From the NCBI RefSeq assembly GCF_016653635.2, contig NZ_CP067420.1, forward strand, positions 4,180,001-4,244,000: a stretch of 64,000 nt of DNA, in the 5' to 3' direction. Every line of letters begins with the position of its first letter. Position 1 is the first letter of the stretch. The position numbers and the translations under genes were made by a program. The stretch comes from Skermanella sp. TT6. GTDB lineage: Bacteria > Pseudomonadota > Alphaproteobacteria > Azospirillales > Azospirillaceae. Shown here piece by piece: positions 18,077 to 26,858 of this stretch. The notes under the pieces are model-generated. The model had not been told where the DNA came from and did no database searches. It saw nothing but the letters and a program-made list of their open reading frames with translations.

Positions 18077-19843
18077 ATGAATGACCACGCACTACTCCGC
18101 GGCACGCTGCGGCATCTCGGCAGGGGCATGGTCTTTGCTGCCGTGCTCAGCTGTTTCGTGAATATTCTGATGCTCATCGTGCCGCTCTATACGATGCAGG
18201 TCTACGACCGCGTGATGACCAGCCGCAGCACCGACACCCTGGTGATGCTGGCGATCGTCGCGGTCGGCGGACTGATGCTCTACGCGGTGCTGGATTTCAT
18301 CCGCACCCGGATCTTCCTGATCATGGGCGACCTGATCTCCCGGCGGCTGAACGTCCCGACCCTGCAGGCCGCCGTCATCGATACCCTGCACGGCAGCCAG
18401 CGCAACTCGACCCAGGCGATCCGCGACCTCAACGACCTCCGCTCCTTCATCACCGGAAGCGCCATCACGGTTCCGCTGGAAGTGATGTGGGTGCCGATGT
18501 TCCTGGTCGTCCTGTTCCTGCTGCACCCCATCTACGGCTGGCTGGCGCTGGGCGCCGCCGCGCTGCTGTTCCTGATGAGCGTGCTGACCGACGTGCTGAC
18601 CCGGCGCCCGCTGGCCCAGGCCAACGAGGCCGCGGCGCGGTCCTTCAGCGACATCGCCTCGACCGTGCGGAACGCGGAGGTGATCGAAGCGATGGGCATG
18701 CTGCCGGCCGTGGCGAAGCGGTGGGAGCGCAGCCAGTACCGCATGATCGACCTGCTGAACCGGGGCAACAGCTCGGCCAAGGCGCTGACCGCGGCCTCTC
18801 GCTCGCTGCGGCTGATCCTCCAGATCGCCATGATCTCGACCGCCTGCGTGCTGGTGATCGACCGCGAGGCGTCCCCCGGCAGCGCCATGGCCGCCGGGAT
18901 CCTGATGGGCCGCATGCTCCAGCCGTTCGAGCAGTTGATCGACGGCTGGCGCCAATGGGTGTTCGCCTGGTCGGCCTTCGGCCGGGTGCGCGGCCTGCTG
19001 AACGGCACCCAGGGCCGCCGCCAGAGCATGCCCCTGCCCCGGCCCGAGGGCCGGCTGAGCGTGGACCGCCTCGTCTATATCCCGCCGGGGGTCGACAAGG
19101 CGGTGCTGAAGGGCATCTCCTTCTCGCTGGAACCGGGCGAGACGCTGGGGATCATCGGCCCCTCCGCCGCCGGCAAATCGACCCTGGCTCGGCTGCTGGT
19201 CGGCATCTGGGAACCCACCTCCGGCGGCATCTACCTGGACGGCCACAGCACCTTCCTGTGGGAACGGGAGAGCTTCGGCCTCAGCGTCGGCTATCTGCCC
19301 CAGAACGTTTCCCTGCTCGACGGCACGATCCGGGAGAACATCTCGCGCATGACCGAGGCGAGCCCGCTGGACGTGGTGAACGCGGCCAAGATGGCCGACG
19401 TCCATGAGATGATCGGCCGGCTGCCGTTCGGCTACGACACCACGGTCGGCGACAGCGCCTACAGCCTGAGCGGCGGCCAGCGCCAGCGGATCGGCCTGGC
19501 CCGCGCGCTGTTCGGCAATCCGCGCCTGCTGGTCCTGGACGAACCCAACTCCAACCTGGACAATGCCGGGGAGCAGGCCCTGCTCCAGGCGATCGCCAAG
19601 GCCAAGGCGGCCGGGACGACCGTCGTCCTGATCGCCCACCGGCCCTCGGTCGTCGCCGCGGTGGACAAGCTGCTGGTCCTCAAGGACGGCATGGTCGACC
19701 AGTTCGGCGCCCGCGCCGACGTGCTGAAGGCGATCTCCGCCCCGCCCGGCACGCGCCAGGTCGCGACGGCGCCCAACGTGGCGCGCCTGGTCAAGGCCGG
19801 CAAGACCCTGGCGGACGGCGTGCAGGCGGGGCAGGCATCATGA
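18077..19843 (+). CDS. Type I secretion ABC transporter (PrtD/HlyB-type permease-ATPase)
   Basis: 588 residues. About six membrane helices in the first ~300 residues (from MVFAAVLSCFVNILMLIVPL). The ATPase domain has Walker A GPSAAGKST, signature LSGGQRQRIGLARALFG and Walker B LLVLDEPNSNLD. It has no peptidase C39 domain, as in PrtD-type exporters of RTX proteins. It works with the adaptor encoded next and a TolC-like outer-membrane protein not in this window. ATG at 18077 gives the family length. First gene of a tightly packed locus; its stop overlaps the next start by 4 bases. Confidence 0.93.
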   Translation: MNDHALLRGTLRHLGRGMVFAAVLSCFVNILMLIVPLYTMQVYDRVMTSRSTDTLVMLAIVAVGGLMLYAVLDFIRTRIFLIMGDLISRRLNVPTLQAAVIDTLHGSQRNSTQAIRDLNDLRSFITGSAITVPLEVMWVPMFLVVLFLLHPIYGWLALGAAALLFLMSVLTDVLTRRPLAQANEAAARSFSDIASTVRNAEVIEAMGMLPAVAKRWERSQYRMIDLLNRGNSSAKALTAASRSLRLILQIAMISTACVLVIDREASPGSAMAAGILMGRMLQPFEQLIDGWRQWVFAWSAFGRVRGLLNGTQGRRQSMPLPRPEGRLSVDRLVYIPPGVDKAVLKGISFSLEPGETLGIIGPSAAGKSTLARLLVGIWEPTSGGIYLDGHSTFLWERESFGLSVGYLPQNVSLLDGTIRENISRMTEASPLDVVNAAKMADVHEMIGRLPFGYDTTVGDSAYSLSGGQRQRIGLARALFGNPRLLVLDEPNSNLDNAGEQALLQAIAKAKAAGTTVVLIAHRPSVVAAVDKLLVLKDGMVDQFGARADVLKAISAPPGTRQVATAPNVARLVKAGKTLADGVQAGQAS

Positions 19844-21183
19844 CGCTCCCGACGAACACCCCCGTCTGGACCGTGACCCTCGAAGCGGAACCGCCCGAGC
19901 CGTCGCTGCGCAACACCATGATCGCGGGCACCGTCGCGGTTCTGGTCGGGTTCGGCGGCTTCGTCGGCTGGGGCATGACCGCCGACCTCAGCAGTGCCGC
20001 CATCGCCCAGGGCACCGTCATCGCCAACAGCCACCGCAAGACCATCTCCCACCTGGAAGGCGGCATCCTGCACGAGCTGCTGGTCAAGGAGGGAGACCAG
20101 GTCAAGGCGGGCCAGGTCCTGCTGCGCATGGACGGGACCCAGGCCCAGGCCCTGCTCGGCCAGGTGGAGAACCAGCTCTGGACCGCCCAGGCCCGAGTCG
20201 CCCGCCTGCGGGCCGAGCAGGCCGACCAGCGCTCGCTGGTCTTCCCCGAGGATCTGGTCGAGGCCGGCAGGCGCAGCACGGTCGCGGCGGACGCCATGGC
20301 GACCGAGCTGCGGCTGTTCGCGGCGCGCTGGGACAGCTACGACGGGTCGCTGGCGATCAACCGGCGCAAGATCGACCAGCTCCGGGAGCAGATCGCGGCC
20401 CTGAAGGCCCAGTCCAGCGCCACCGCCGACCGCCTGCGCTACACCGACGAGGAGCTGGCGACCGTCAAGGCCCTGCTCGAGAAGGGCTACGAGCGCCGCC
20501 CCCGGCTGCTGGAGATGCAGCGCCTGTCGGCCGAGCTGAAGGGCCGGGTCGGCGAACTGGCGGCCAACGAGGCCCAGGCCGAGCAGGCGATCGCCGCCGC
20601 CGAGCTGGAGATCCTGTCCCTGAAGCACGACCGCCGGACGGAGATCGCCGATTCCCTCCAGCAGACCCAGGGCACGCTGGCCGACATGACCGAGCGGTCC
20701 CGCGGCGCCACCGACATTGTCCAGCGCAAGGAAGTCGTCGCTCCCCAGGACGGCAAGGTCACGGACATCCGCTTCTTCACGCCGGGCGGCGTGATCGGCG
20801 CGGGCGCCCCGATCCTGGACCTGGTCCCGGTCGACGACGAGCTGGTGGTGGAGGCCCAGGTCAGCCCGGCCGACATCGACAGCATCCGGGTCGGCCAGGT
20901 CGCCAACGTCCGGCTCAGCGCCTACAAGCAGCGCAAGGTCCCGACGATCGACGCCCACGTGATGTATGTCGCGGCCGACCAGGTGCTCGACCAGCGGACG
21001 GGCCAGTCCTACTTCACCGCGCGGGTCAAGCTCGACCCCGAGTCGCTGGCCTCGCTCCACCATGTGGAGCTGGTCCCCGGCATGCCCGCGGAAGTCATCA
21101 TGATCAACGCCAAGCGGCGGGCGATCGACTACTTCCTCAGCCCCATCACCGACAGCATGAGGCGGGCGTTCCGAGAGGAATGA
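19840..21183 (+). CDS. HlyD/PrtE-family type I secretion periplasmic adaptor
   Basis: 447 residues. One N-terminal membrane helix (TMIAGTVAVLVGFGGFVGWG), then a lipoyl half-motif (SHLEGGILHELLVKEGDQV), a long coiled coil (about 100-300), the second half-motif (VVAPQDGKVTDIRFFTPGGV) and a beta-barrel region ending in MPAEVIMINAKRRAIDYFLSP, as in PrtE/HlyD. It bridges the ABC exporter and the outer-membrane channel. ATGA overlaps on both sides show translational coupling. Confidence 0.93.
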   Translation: MTLPTNTPVWTVTLEAEPPEPSLRNTMIAGTVAVLVGFGGFVGWGMTADLSSAAIAQGTVIANSHRKTISHLEGGILHELLVKEGDQVKAGQVLLRMDGTQAQALLGQVENQLWTAQARVARLRAEQADQRSLVFPEDLVEAGRRSTVAADAMATELRLFAARWDSYDGSLAINRRKIDQLREQIAALKAQSSATADRLRYTDEELATVKALLEKGYERRPRLLEMQRLSAELKGRVGELAANEAQAEQAIAAAELEILSLKHDRRTEIADSLQQTQGTLADMTERSRGATDIVQRKEVVAPQDGKVTDIRFFTPGGVIGAGAPILDLVPVDDELVVEAQVSPADIDSIRVGQVANVRLSAYKQRKVPTIDAHVMYVAADQVLDQRTGQSYFTARVKLDPESLASLHHVELVPGMPAEVIMINAKRRAIDYFLSPITDSMRRAFREE

Positions 21184-22448
21184 CCGGACGGCGAGCCATG
21201 CGCATCCTGTTCGTGCACAACCACTTCCCCGGCCACTACCAGCACCTGGCCGCGGCATTGGCCGCCGACCCGGCCAACCAGGTCGTCTTCATCACCAAGG
21301 ACCGGACCGGGTCGATCCCGGGGGTGGACAAGCGGGTATTCTCGCCGTCCCGGCCGCCGGGACCCCAGACCCACCACTATGTCCGCCCGTTCGAGGACGC
21401 CGTGCTGCACGGCCAGGCGGTCTACCGGCTGTGCGAGCGGCTGAAGCGCGACGGCTTCGTGCCCGACCTGGTCTGCGCCCACGCCGGGTTCGGCCCGGGG
21501 CTCTTCATCAAGGACGCCTTCCCCGACACGCCCCTGCTGGGATACTTCGAGTGGTTCTACCACGCCAAGGGAAGCGACGCCGACTACCTCGATGGTCCCG
21601 TCAACGCCGACGAGGCCTGCCGGATCCGCAGCCGCAACGCGGCGATCCAGATGGAGCTGGCCAATTGCGACTGGGGCGTCTGCCCGACCGTGTTCCAGCG
21701 CGGCCAGTTCCCGGCGGCGTTCCAGAACAAGCTGACCCTGATGCATGACGGCATCGACACCGGCTTCTTCTCGCCGGAGCCGGGCGCGCCCATGGTGCTG
21801 CCCGGGCTCGACCTCTCCTCCGCCCGGGAGGTCGTGACCTACGCGACCCGCGGGATGGAGCCGTACCGCGGCTTTCCCCAATTCATGCGCGCCGCCGACA
21901 TCCTGCTGAGGGAGCGTCCCGGCCTGCATATCGTGGTCGGCGGCGACGACGGCGTATCCTACAGCAGGCTGCCGCCGCCGGGCCGGACCTACAAGCAGAT
22001 GATGCTGGACGAGCTGCCCGGGATCGACCGCTCGCGGCTGCACTTCGTCGGCCCGCTGGAATATCCGGTCTACCGCGACATGCTGCGGGCGACCGACGTC
22101 CATGTCTACCTGACGGTGCCGTTCGTGCTGTCCTGGTCCCTGCTCGAATCGCTCTCGACCGGCTGCCTGGTGGTGGCCGCCGACAACGCCGCGGTGAGGG
22201 AGGTGGTCGAACACGGCGTCAACGGCCTGCTGGCCGACTTCTTCTCGCCCGACGACATCGCGGCCAGGATCGCCGACGCGCTGGACCGGCGCGTCGCGAC
22301 CGACGCGATCCGCGCCGCCGCGCGCCGGGGCGTGGTGGAACGCTACGCGCTGGCCGATCTGCTTCCCCGGCATCTGCAGCTGATCCGGCATCTCGCGGGC
22401 AGCGCGGAGACGTGCGGGGAGCCGCACCTGGAGCTGGAGACGGCGTGA
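21180..22448 (+). CDS. Family 4 glycosyltransferase
   Basis: 422 residues, GT-B fold. The N-terminus MRILFVHNHFPGHYQHLAAA has a glycine-rich loop of the GT4 type. The C-terminal donor domain has YATRGMEPYRGFPQF, LHFVGPLEYPVYRDML, then SWSLLESLSTGCLVVAADNAAVREVV, the E-x7-E region that binds the nucleotide sugar. Cytoplasmic or membrane-peripheral. ATG at 21180 overlaps the adaptor stop; ATG at 21198 is the alternative. Its coupling to the exporter genes suggests it builds a glycan linked to the secreted RTX product (inference). Confidence 0.88.
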   Translation: MTGRRAMRILFVHNHFPGHYQHLAAALAADPANQVVFITKDRTGSIPGVDKRVFSPSRPPGPQTHHYVRPFEDAVLHGQAVYRLCERLKRDGFVPDLVCAHAGFGPGLFIKDAFPDTPLLGYFEWFYHAKGSDADYLDGPVNADEACRIRSRNAAIQMELANCDWGVCPTVFQRGQFPAAFQNKLTLMHDGIDTGFFSPEPGAPMVLPGLDLSSAREVVTYATRGMEPYRGFPQFMRAADILLRERPGLHIVVGGDDGVSYSRLPPPGRTYKQMMLDELPGIDRSRLHFVGPLEYPVYRDMLRATDVHVYLTVPFVLSWSLLESLSTGCLVVAADNAAVREVVEHGVNGLLADFFSPDDIAARIADALDRRVATDAIRAAARRGVVERYALADLLPRHLQLIRHLAGSAETCGEPHLELETA

Positions 22449-22712
22449 GCGCTCCACCAACGAGAAACAATTAATCGCGACTTATTGCTTCGATTTTCAA
22501 ACCAATTTGGTCACTGTTGCGCGTCCATTTGAAAGTAAAGGATCGTTAATTTGTGTATTTGCGCTTGAGTATTTCCAGTCGTTATTTTATGATCGGTGCA
22601 AAATTGCGGCAGCGCACTAAATTTAACCTTCGATTAACATTTGAAGCGGTAGTTTCCTCTTATCGAAAGCACGGAAACAATGCTTCGCTGATCCCTTTAC
22701 TGGAGGCTTGAA

Positions 22713-23588
22713 ATGGCAACCCTTCCCGGTGGCTCCTACGACGATTACCTGACCGGCACGGCGCAGGCCGACGTGATCTTCGGCGGCGGCGGCAACGACA
22801 TCCTCATGGGCGAGGGCGGCGACGACCAGCTCTTCGGCGGAGCCGGCAGCGACATGCTGTTCGGCGGCGAGGGCAACGACCTGCTCGACGGCGGCGCCGG
22901 CAACGACGTCCTGTTCGGCGGCGCCGGCAACGACACCCTGCTGGGCGGGGCCGGCAACGACGTGCTCCAGGGCGGGGCCGGCGACGACATCATCAGCGGG
23001 GGCGCCGGCAACGACATCATCGACGGCGGCACCGGCAACGACGTCATCGACGGCGGTGCGGGCGACGACGTGATCACCGGCGGCGACGGCAACGACATCA
23101 TCAACGGCGGAGCGGGCCACGACGTGATCGACGGCGGCGCCGGCAACGACACCCTGTCCGGCGGCGCCGGCAACGACATCATCATGGGCGGCGACGGCAA
23201 CGACATCATCCGCGGCGACAGCGGCAGCGACGTGCTGTTCGGCGGGGCCGGCGACGACGTCATCTTCGGCGGTGCCGGCAAGGACATCATCCACGGCGGC
23301 GCCGGCAACGACACCCTGACCGGCGGCTCCGAGAGCGACACCTTCGTCTTCACCGGCGGCGGCGGCCAGGACGTCGTGATGGACTTCAAGGCCGGCGAGG
23401 ACATCCTCCAGATCGCCCGCAACATCAACGGCCTGGACGTTTCCAGCGCGGCCGACATGGCGGCGCGGGTGCTCGATGCCGGCGGCAACGCGGTCATCGA
23501 CCTGGGCAACGGCGACACCATCACCCTGATGAACGTCAACGCCGAGGACGTCCAGAACAACCCGAACGCCTTCTTCGTGATCAGCTAA
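22713..23588 (+). CDS. Small RTX protein made almost wholly of calcium-binding nonapeptides; probable cargo of the adjacent exporter
   Basis: 291 residues. After ~22 residues come about 20 uninterrupted GGxGxDxhx nonapeptides (for example GGAGNDVLF, GGAGDDIIS, GGDGNDIIN), which fold as a calcium-bound beta-roll. The last ~75 residues (SDTFVFTGGGGQDVVMDFKA ... NPNAFFVIS) are the usual type I secretion signal region. No catalytic domain is present. GGAGG lies 7 bases before the ATG. The AT-rich 264-bp gap upstream suggests its own promoter. The role is probably structural or adhesive (inference). DNA across the repeats is near-tandem with a 27-base period. Confidence 0.93.
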   Translation: MATLPGGSYDDYLTGTAQADVIFGGGGNDILMGEGGDDQLFGGAGSDMLFGGEGNDLLDGGAGNDVLFGGAGNDTLLGGAGNDVLQGGAGDDIISGGAGNDIIDGGTGNDVIDGGAGDDVITGGDGNDIINGGAGHDVIDGGAGNDTLSGGAGNDIIMGGDGNDIIRGDSGSDVLFGGAGDDVIFGGAGKDIIHGGAGNDTLTGGSESDTFVFTGGGGQDVVMDFKAGEDILQIARNINGLDVSSAADMAARVLDAGGNAVIDLGNGDTITLMNVNAEDVQNNPNAFFVIS

Positions 23589-23594
23589 GGGCTT

Positions 23595-23622
23595 GCGGCG
23601 GCGGCTCCCGGGCCGCCGCCGC
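23595..23622 (+). terminator. GC-rich hairpin after the RTX gene (leaky terminator?)
   Basis: A perfect 11-bp stem (23595-23605 with 23612-23622) and 6-nt loop lie a few bases after the RTX stop. TTCCCCC follows, with no U-run. This could protect the RTX mRNA or cut transcription into the glycosyltransferase genes, giving more cargo than enzyme. Confidence 0.5.
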
Positions 23623-23667
23623 TTCCCCCGGCGCCATCGCGACCCCAACCCTCCCGACACCCCACGG

Positions 23668-25971
23668 ATGCCGATGCTCCCGACCGTCCTGGCCCCTCAT
23701 CCCGACGCCGCCGTTCCCACCGCCCGCCTGCACGGCGTCGGCGGCGACTTCGTCATGGCGGTCTGGGAAACCGCTTCGCCGGGCCGGCCGGGCCGCATCG
23801 CTCCCGCGATCGACGGGGCGGAGTCGCCGCGCCCCTATACCCTGCTGACCGTGCCGACCGCCTGGGGCGGGGAGCGGACCATCGCGGTGCTGCGCTGCCC
23901 GCCCGGCACGGAGACCATCGCCTTCCGGACCGAGGCCGACTGCCCGGTCTCGAGCGCCCATCCCGCCGACCGGACCGAATTCGACGCGGCCCTGCTGATG
24001 AGCGGCCTGGACGGCCCCGCCCGCCTGCGCGTGGTCCGCCTGCTGCTGGATTTCTGCCGCAGCGCCTTCAGCCTCCAGAACGACGGGCGGTTCGCCCTCC
24101 TGTGCCGCCGGCTTATCCTGGAGCTGTCGCCCAACCCCTCCTCCCTGGCGGTCCGCTGCGCCCCGACCCGGCAGCTCGCCCTGTGCGACGGCAGCGTCTC
24201 GGCCGGGTTCGGCGAGATCACCGCGACCGTCGTGATCACCCCGGGCGGCATGCGCCGGCTGGAAGTGGCGCCGGCTGTCGGCACCGTGCCGGACAAGCGC
24301 GCCCGCCTGCCTCTCCACCTGGTCATGGACAGGGCGCTGTGCGGAGCGGAGACGCTGGTCGTCCTGCTCGGCCGCACCGGCCTCGCCTGCCGCACGGTCG
24401 CCGCGGCGCCGGCGGAGCTTCCGACCCTGCTCGAATGGCTGGAACGCCGGCAGCCCTGCCCGCAGCATCTCCGCGACCATATCCTCCGGGCGCTGGCGCT
24501 CCGCGCCGCCGACGAGCCCCAGGCGGCGGCGGCCGTGCGCGAGCTCCAGGTGCTGATGCCCCTGCCCCGCCGCCACGTGGCGGCGGCGGACCGGCCGGTC
24601 GGCGGCGACATCGACGTCGCCCTGTCGACCGGCGACGGCGGGCTGTTCCTGGCCGGCTGGCTGCACGATCCCCACGGCATGGTCGAGCAGCTGCGGATCA
24701 CCTCGCCCTTCGGCGACCGGCGCACCCTCGCAGCATTGCCCCACCGCTTCCCGCGCGAGGACGTGGCGGCGATGTACAAGTCCGCCTCTCCCGCGGGGTT
24801 CGCCGCCTGGATCCCCGGCACGCCCGACCCCGCCCCGGCGCTCCAGTACCGGTGCGAGCTGCTGCTGCGCTCGGGCGGCCGGATCGAGATCGTGCCGCCG
24901 CCCCGCCCGCTGAACCCGGCCGACGTGCGCGCCGCCGTGCTGGGCAGCATGCCCCCGCCCTTCGTGACCCAGGCGGCGCTGGAGACCTGCATCGCTCCGG
25001 CCGTGGCGCCGATCCATGCCGCCATGACGGCGGAGGTTCCGGCCCCCGAGGTCTTCCGCTATGGCGCGCCGGCCGCCGATCCGGCGGTGTCGATCGTGAT
25101 CCCGCTCTACCGCAACCTGGAATTCCTGCGCTTCCAGCTCGCCGCCTTCGCGATCGACCCGGCCATGGCGGACGGGGCCGAGATCATCCTGGTGCTCGAC
25201 AGCCCGGAGCAGCGCGACGAGCTGCGCCACTACCTGCACGGCCTGCACGGCCTCTACGCCTTGCCGCTGACCCTGGTGGTGAACGCCGCCAACCACGGCT
25301 ACTCCACCTCCAACAACGCGGGCGCCGCGGTCGCGCGCGGCCGGCACCTGCTGTTCCTGAATTCCGACGTGATCCCCGACCGGCCCGGCTGGCTGCCGCG
25401 GCTCGTCGCGGCGCTGGAGGCGTCGCCGGAGACCGGCGCGGTCGGCCCCAAGCTGCTGTTCGAGGACGATTCGCTCCAGCATGCCGGGCTGTTCTTCGGC
25501 CGCGACTACCGCGGACGCTGGATCAACCAGCACTATCACAAAGGCATGCCGCGCGACTTCGCCCCGGCCTGCCTGCCCCGCGCGGTCCCCGGCGTCACCG
25601 GCGCCTGCCTGCTGATGCCGGCGGCCGTCTTCCGCGAGGTCGGCGGCTTCACCACCGACTACGTCATCGGCGACTACGAGGACTCGGACCTGTGCCTCAA
25701 GGTCCGGGCCTCGGGCCGGGAGATCCGCTACGAGCCGGCGGTCGAGCTCTACCACCTGGAGCGCCAGTCGATCAGCCGCCACGCCGGCTACACCCGCGGC
25801 GTCGCCTCCGAATACAACGCCTGGCTCCATGCCGGCCGCTGGTCCGCCCTGATGGAGGACCTGATGGGCCGGGACTGGCCGGCCGAAGGCTACTCCCGAT
25901 CCCTTGGCCGATCCCTTGGCCGTTCCCCGGCCCGCCGCCGCAACCGCAGCAGAAAGACTTCGGAAGCATGA
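23668..25971 (+). CDS. Multidomain family 2 glycosyltransferase with N-terminal G-W module
   Basis: About 767 residues. Residues ~1-300 are unrecognised. At about 325 there is a module starting LFLAGWLHDPHG and ending GFAAWIPG. From ~470 a GT2 (GT-A) domain: VSIVIPLYRN, NHGYSTSNNAGAAVARG, the DXD-like LNSDV, GPKLLFEDDSLQHAG, GVTGACLLMP, and acceptor-side GDYEDSDLCLK. The basic tail contains a duplicated SLGRSLGRS. This resembles rhamnosyl-type GT2 proteins acting on surface glycans. ATG at 23668 has a weak Shine-Dalgarno site, and 23674 is possible. The stop overlaps the next start (ATGA). Confidence 0.85.
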   Translation: MPMLPTVLAPHPDAAVPTARLHGVGGDFVMAVWETASPGRPGRIAPAIDGAESPRPYTLLTVPTAWGGERTIAVLRCPPGTETIAFRTEADCPVSSAHPADRTEFDAALLMSGLDGPARLRVVRLLLDFCRSAFSLQNDGRFALLCRRLILELSPNPSSLAVRCAPTRQLALCDGSVSAGFGEITATVVITPGGMRRLEVAPAVGTVPDKRARLPLHLVMDRALCGAETLVVLLGRTGLACRTVAAAPAELPTLLEWLERRQPCPQHLRDHILRALALRAADEPQAAAAVRELQVLMPLPRRHVAAADRPVGGDIDVALSTGDGGLFLAGWLHDPHGMVEQLRITSPFGDRRTLAALPHRFPREDVAAMYKSASPAGFAAWIPGTPDPAPALQYRCELLLRSGGRIEIVPPPRPLNPADVRAAVLGSMPPPFVTQAALETCIAPAVAPIHAAMTAEVPAPEVFRYGAPAADPAVSIVIPLYRNLEFLRFQLAAFAIDPAMADGAEIILVLDSPEQRDELRHYLHGLHGLYALPLTLVVNAANHGYSTSNNAGAAVARGRHLLFLNSDVIPDRPGWLPRLVAALEASPETGAVGPKLLFEDDSLQHAGLFFGRDYRGRWINQHYHKGMPRDFAPACLPRAVPGVTGACLLMPAAVFREVGGFTTDYVIGDYEDSDLCLKVRASGREIRYEPAVELYHLERQSISRHAGYTRGVASEYNAWLHAGRWSALMEDLMGRDWPAEGYSRSLGRSLGRSPARRRNRSRKTSEA

Positions 25972-26858
25972 GCACGCCCCAACCCCTCCTTTCGGCGTCC
26001 GTTCCCGCCCAGCCCTCCCCCGTTCCCGCCAATCAGCGCGTGATCAAGCTGCTGGTCCGCCAGGACGCGCGGGACGCCCAGCGGATCGACTGGCTGTGCG
26101 AGCAGATCGTCCGCAACCGCTTCATGCCGGTTCCCCCGCCGGAGAACGTCTTCGTCGGCGACGGCGATTTCCGCGCCATCGGGGCCGAGTTCCTGAAGCA
26201 TTTCGTCAAGCTGGGCGACCTGCGCCCGGCCGACCGCGTGCTGGAGATCGGCTGCGGCATCGGCCGCATGGCGCTGCCGCTGACCCAGTACCTGACCGGC
26301 GGCACCTATGACGGCATGGACGTGGTGCCGGACGGCATCGACTGGTGCTCGCGGACCATCACGCCGGCCTATCCGGCGTTCCGGTTCCACCACCTGGACG
26401 TGGCGAACGACCTGTACAATCCGCAGGGCCGGATCGATCCGACCGCCGTCACCCTGCCGTTCCGCGACCAGGGCTTCGACTTCGTGCTGCTGACCTCCGT
26501 GCTGACCCATCTCCAGGCGGCCGAGGCCCTGGCCTACGCCTGGGAGATCAGCCGGCTGCTGCGCCCCGGCGGCCGCTGCTTCATCAGCCTCTTCCTGATG
26601 AACGACGTCGCCCGCGAGGGCCTGCGCGGCGGCGACCGGCGCCTGGCCTTCGACCCGGACGCGGAAGGCCCGACCTGGCTGGCCGACCCGGCGGTCCCGT
26701 CGGCCGCGGTCGCCCACGACGAGGCGTTCCTGCTCGACGTCTTCGCCTCCGTCGGGCTGAAGCCGGCCAAGCCGGCCGTCTACGGCACCTGGTGCGGCCG
26801 GACCAACGCGGTCAGCTACCAGGACCTGCTGGTGCTGGAGAAGGCCGCCCTGCCATGA
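25968..26858 (+). CDS. SAM-dependent class I methyltransferase
   Basis: 296 residues. Motif I is VLEIGCGIGRMALPL (about 90-104), followed by the acidic GMDVVPDGI and the post-motif region FDFVLLTSVLTHL and LLRPGGRCFISLF. This is the Methyltransf_25/11 fold. It presumably O-methylates a sugar in the glycan made by neighbouring enzymes (inference). ATGA overlaps at both ends. Confidence 0.88.
   Translation: MSTPQPLLSASVPAQPSPVPANQRVIKLLVRQDARDAQRIDWLCEQIVRNRFMPVPPPENVFVGDGDFRAIGAEFLKHFVKLGDLRPADRVLEIGCGIGRMALPLTQYLTGGTYDGMDVVPDGIDWCSRTITPAYPAFRFHHLDVANDLYNPQGRIDPTAVTLPFRDQGFDFVLLTSVLTHLQAAEALAYAWEISRLLRPGGRCFISLFLMNDVAREGLRGGDRRLAFDPDAEGPTWLADPAVPSAAVAHDEAFLLDVFASVGLKPAKPAVYGTWCGRTNAVSYQDLLVLEKAALP

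Noticed and set aside
18092-19639. 515-codon minus-strand frame opposite the ABC exporter
   Set aside because: Shadow frame; the plus strand has complete ABC transporter motifs.
22770-23340. Regular ~27-base DNA repeats that could be taken for a CRISPR or tandem array
   Set aside because: They are codons of GGxGxDxhx nonapeptides, with no unique spacers between identical repeats.
22623-23660. Minus-strand frames opposite the small RTX gene, including a Ser/Leu/Pro/Ala repeat frame
   Set aside because: Their repeats are forced by the nonapeptide coding repeats; no independent start or domain.
24102-25967. Upstream part of a 918-codon frame that continues into the methyltransferase
   Set aside because: It runs out of phase through the GT2 gene; only the part from ATG 25968, which has methyltransferase motifs, is real.
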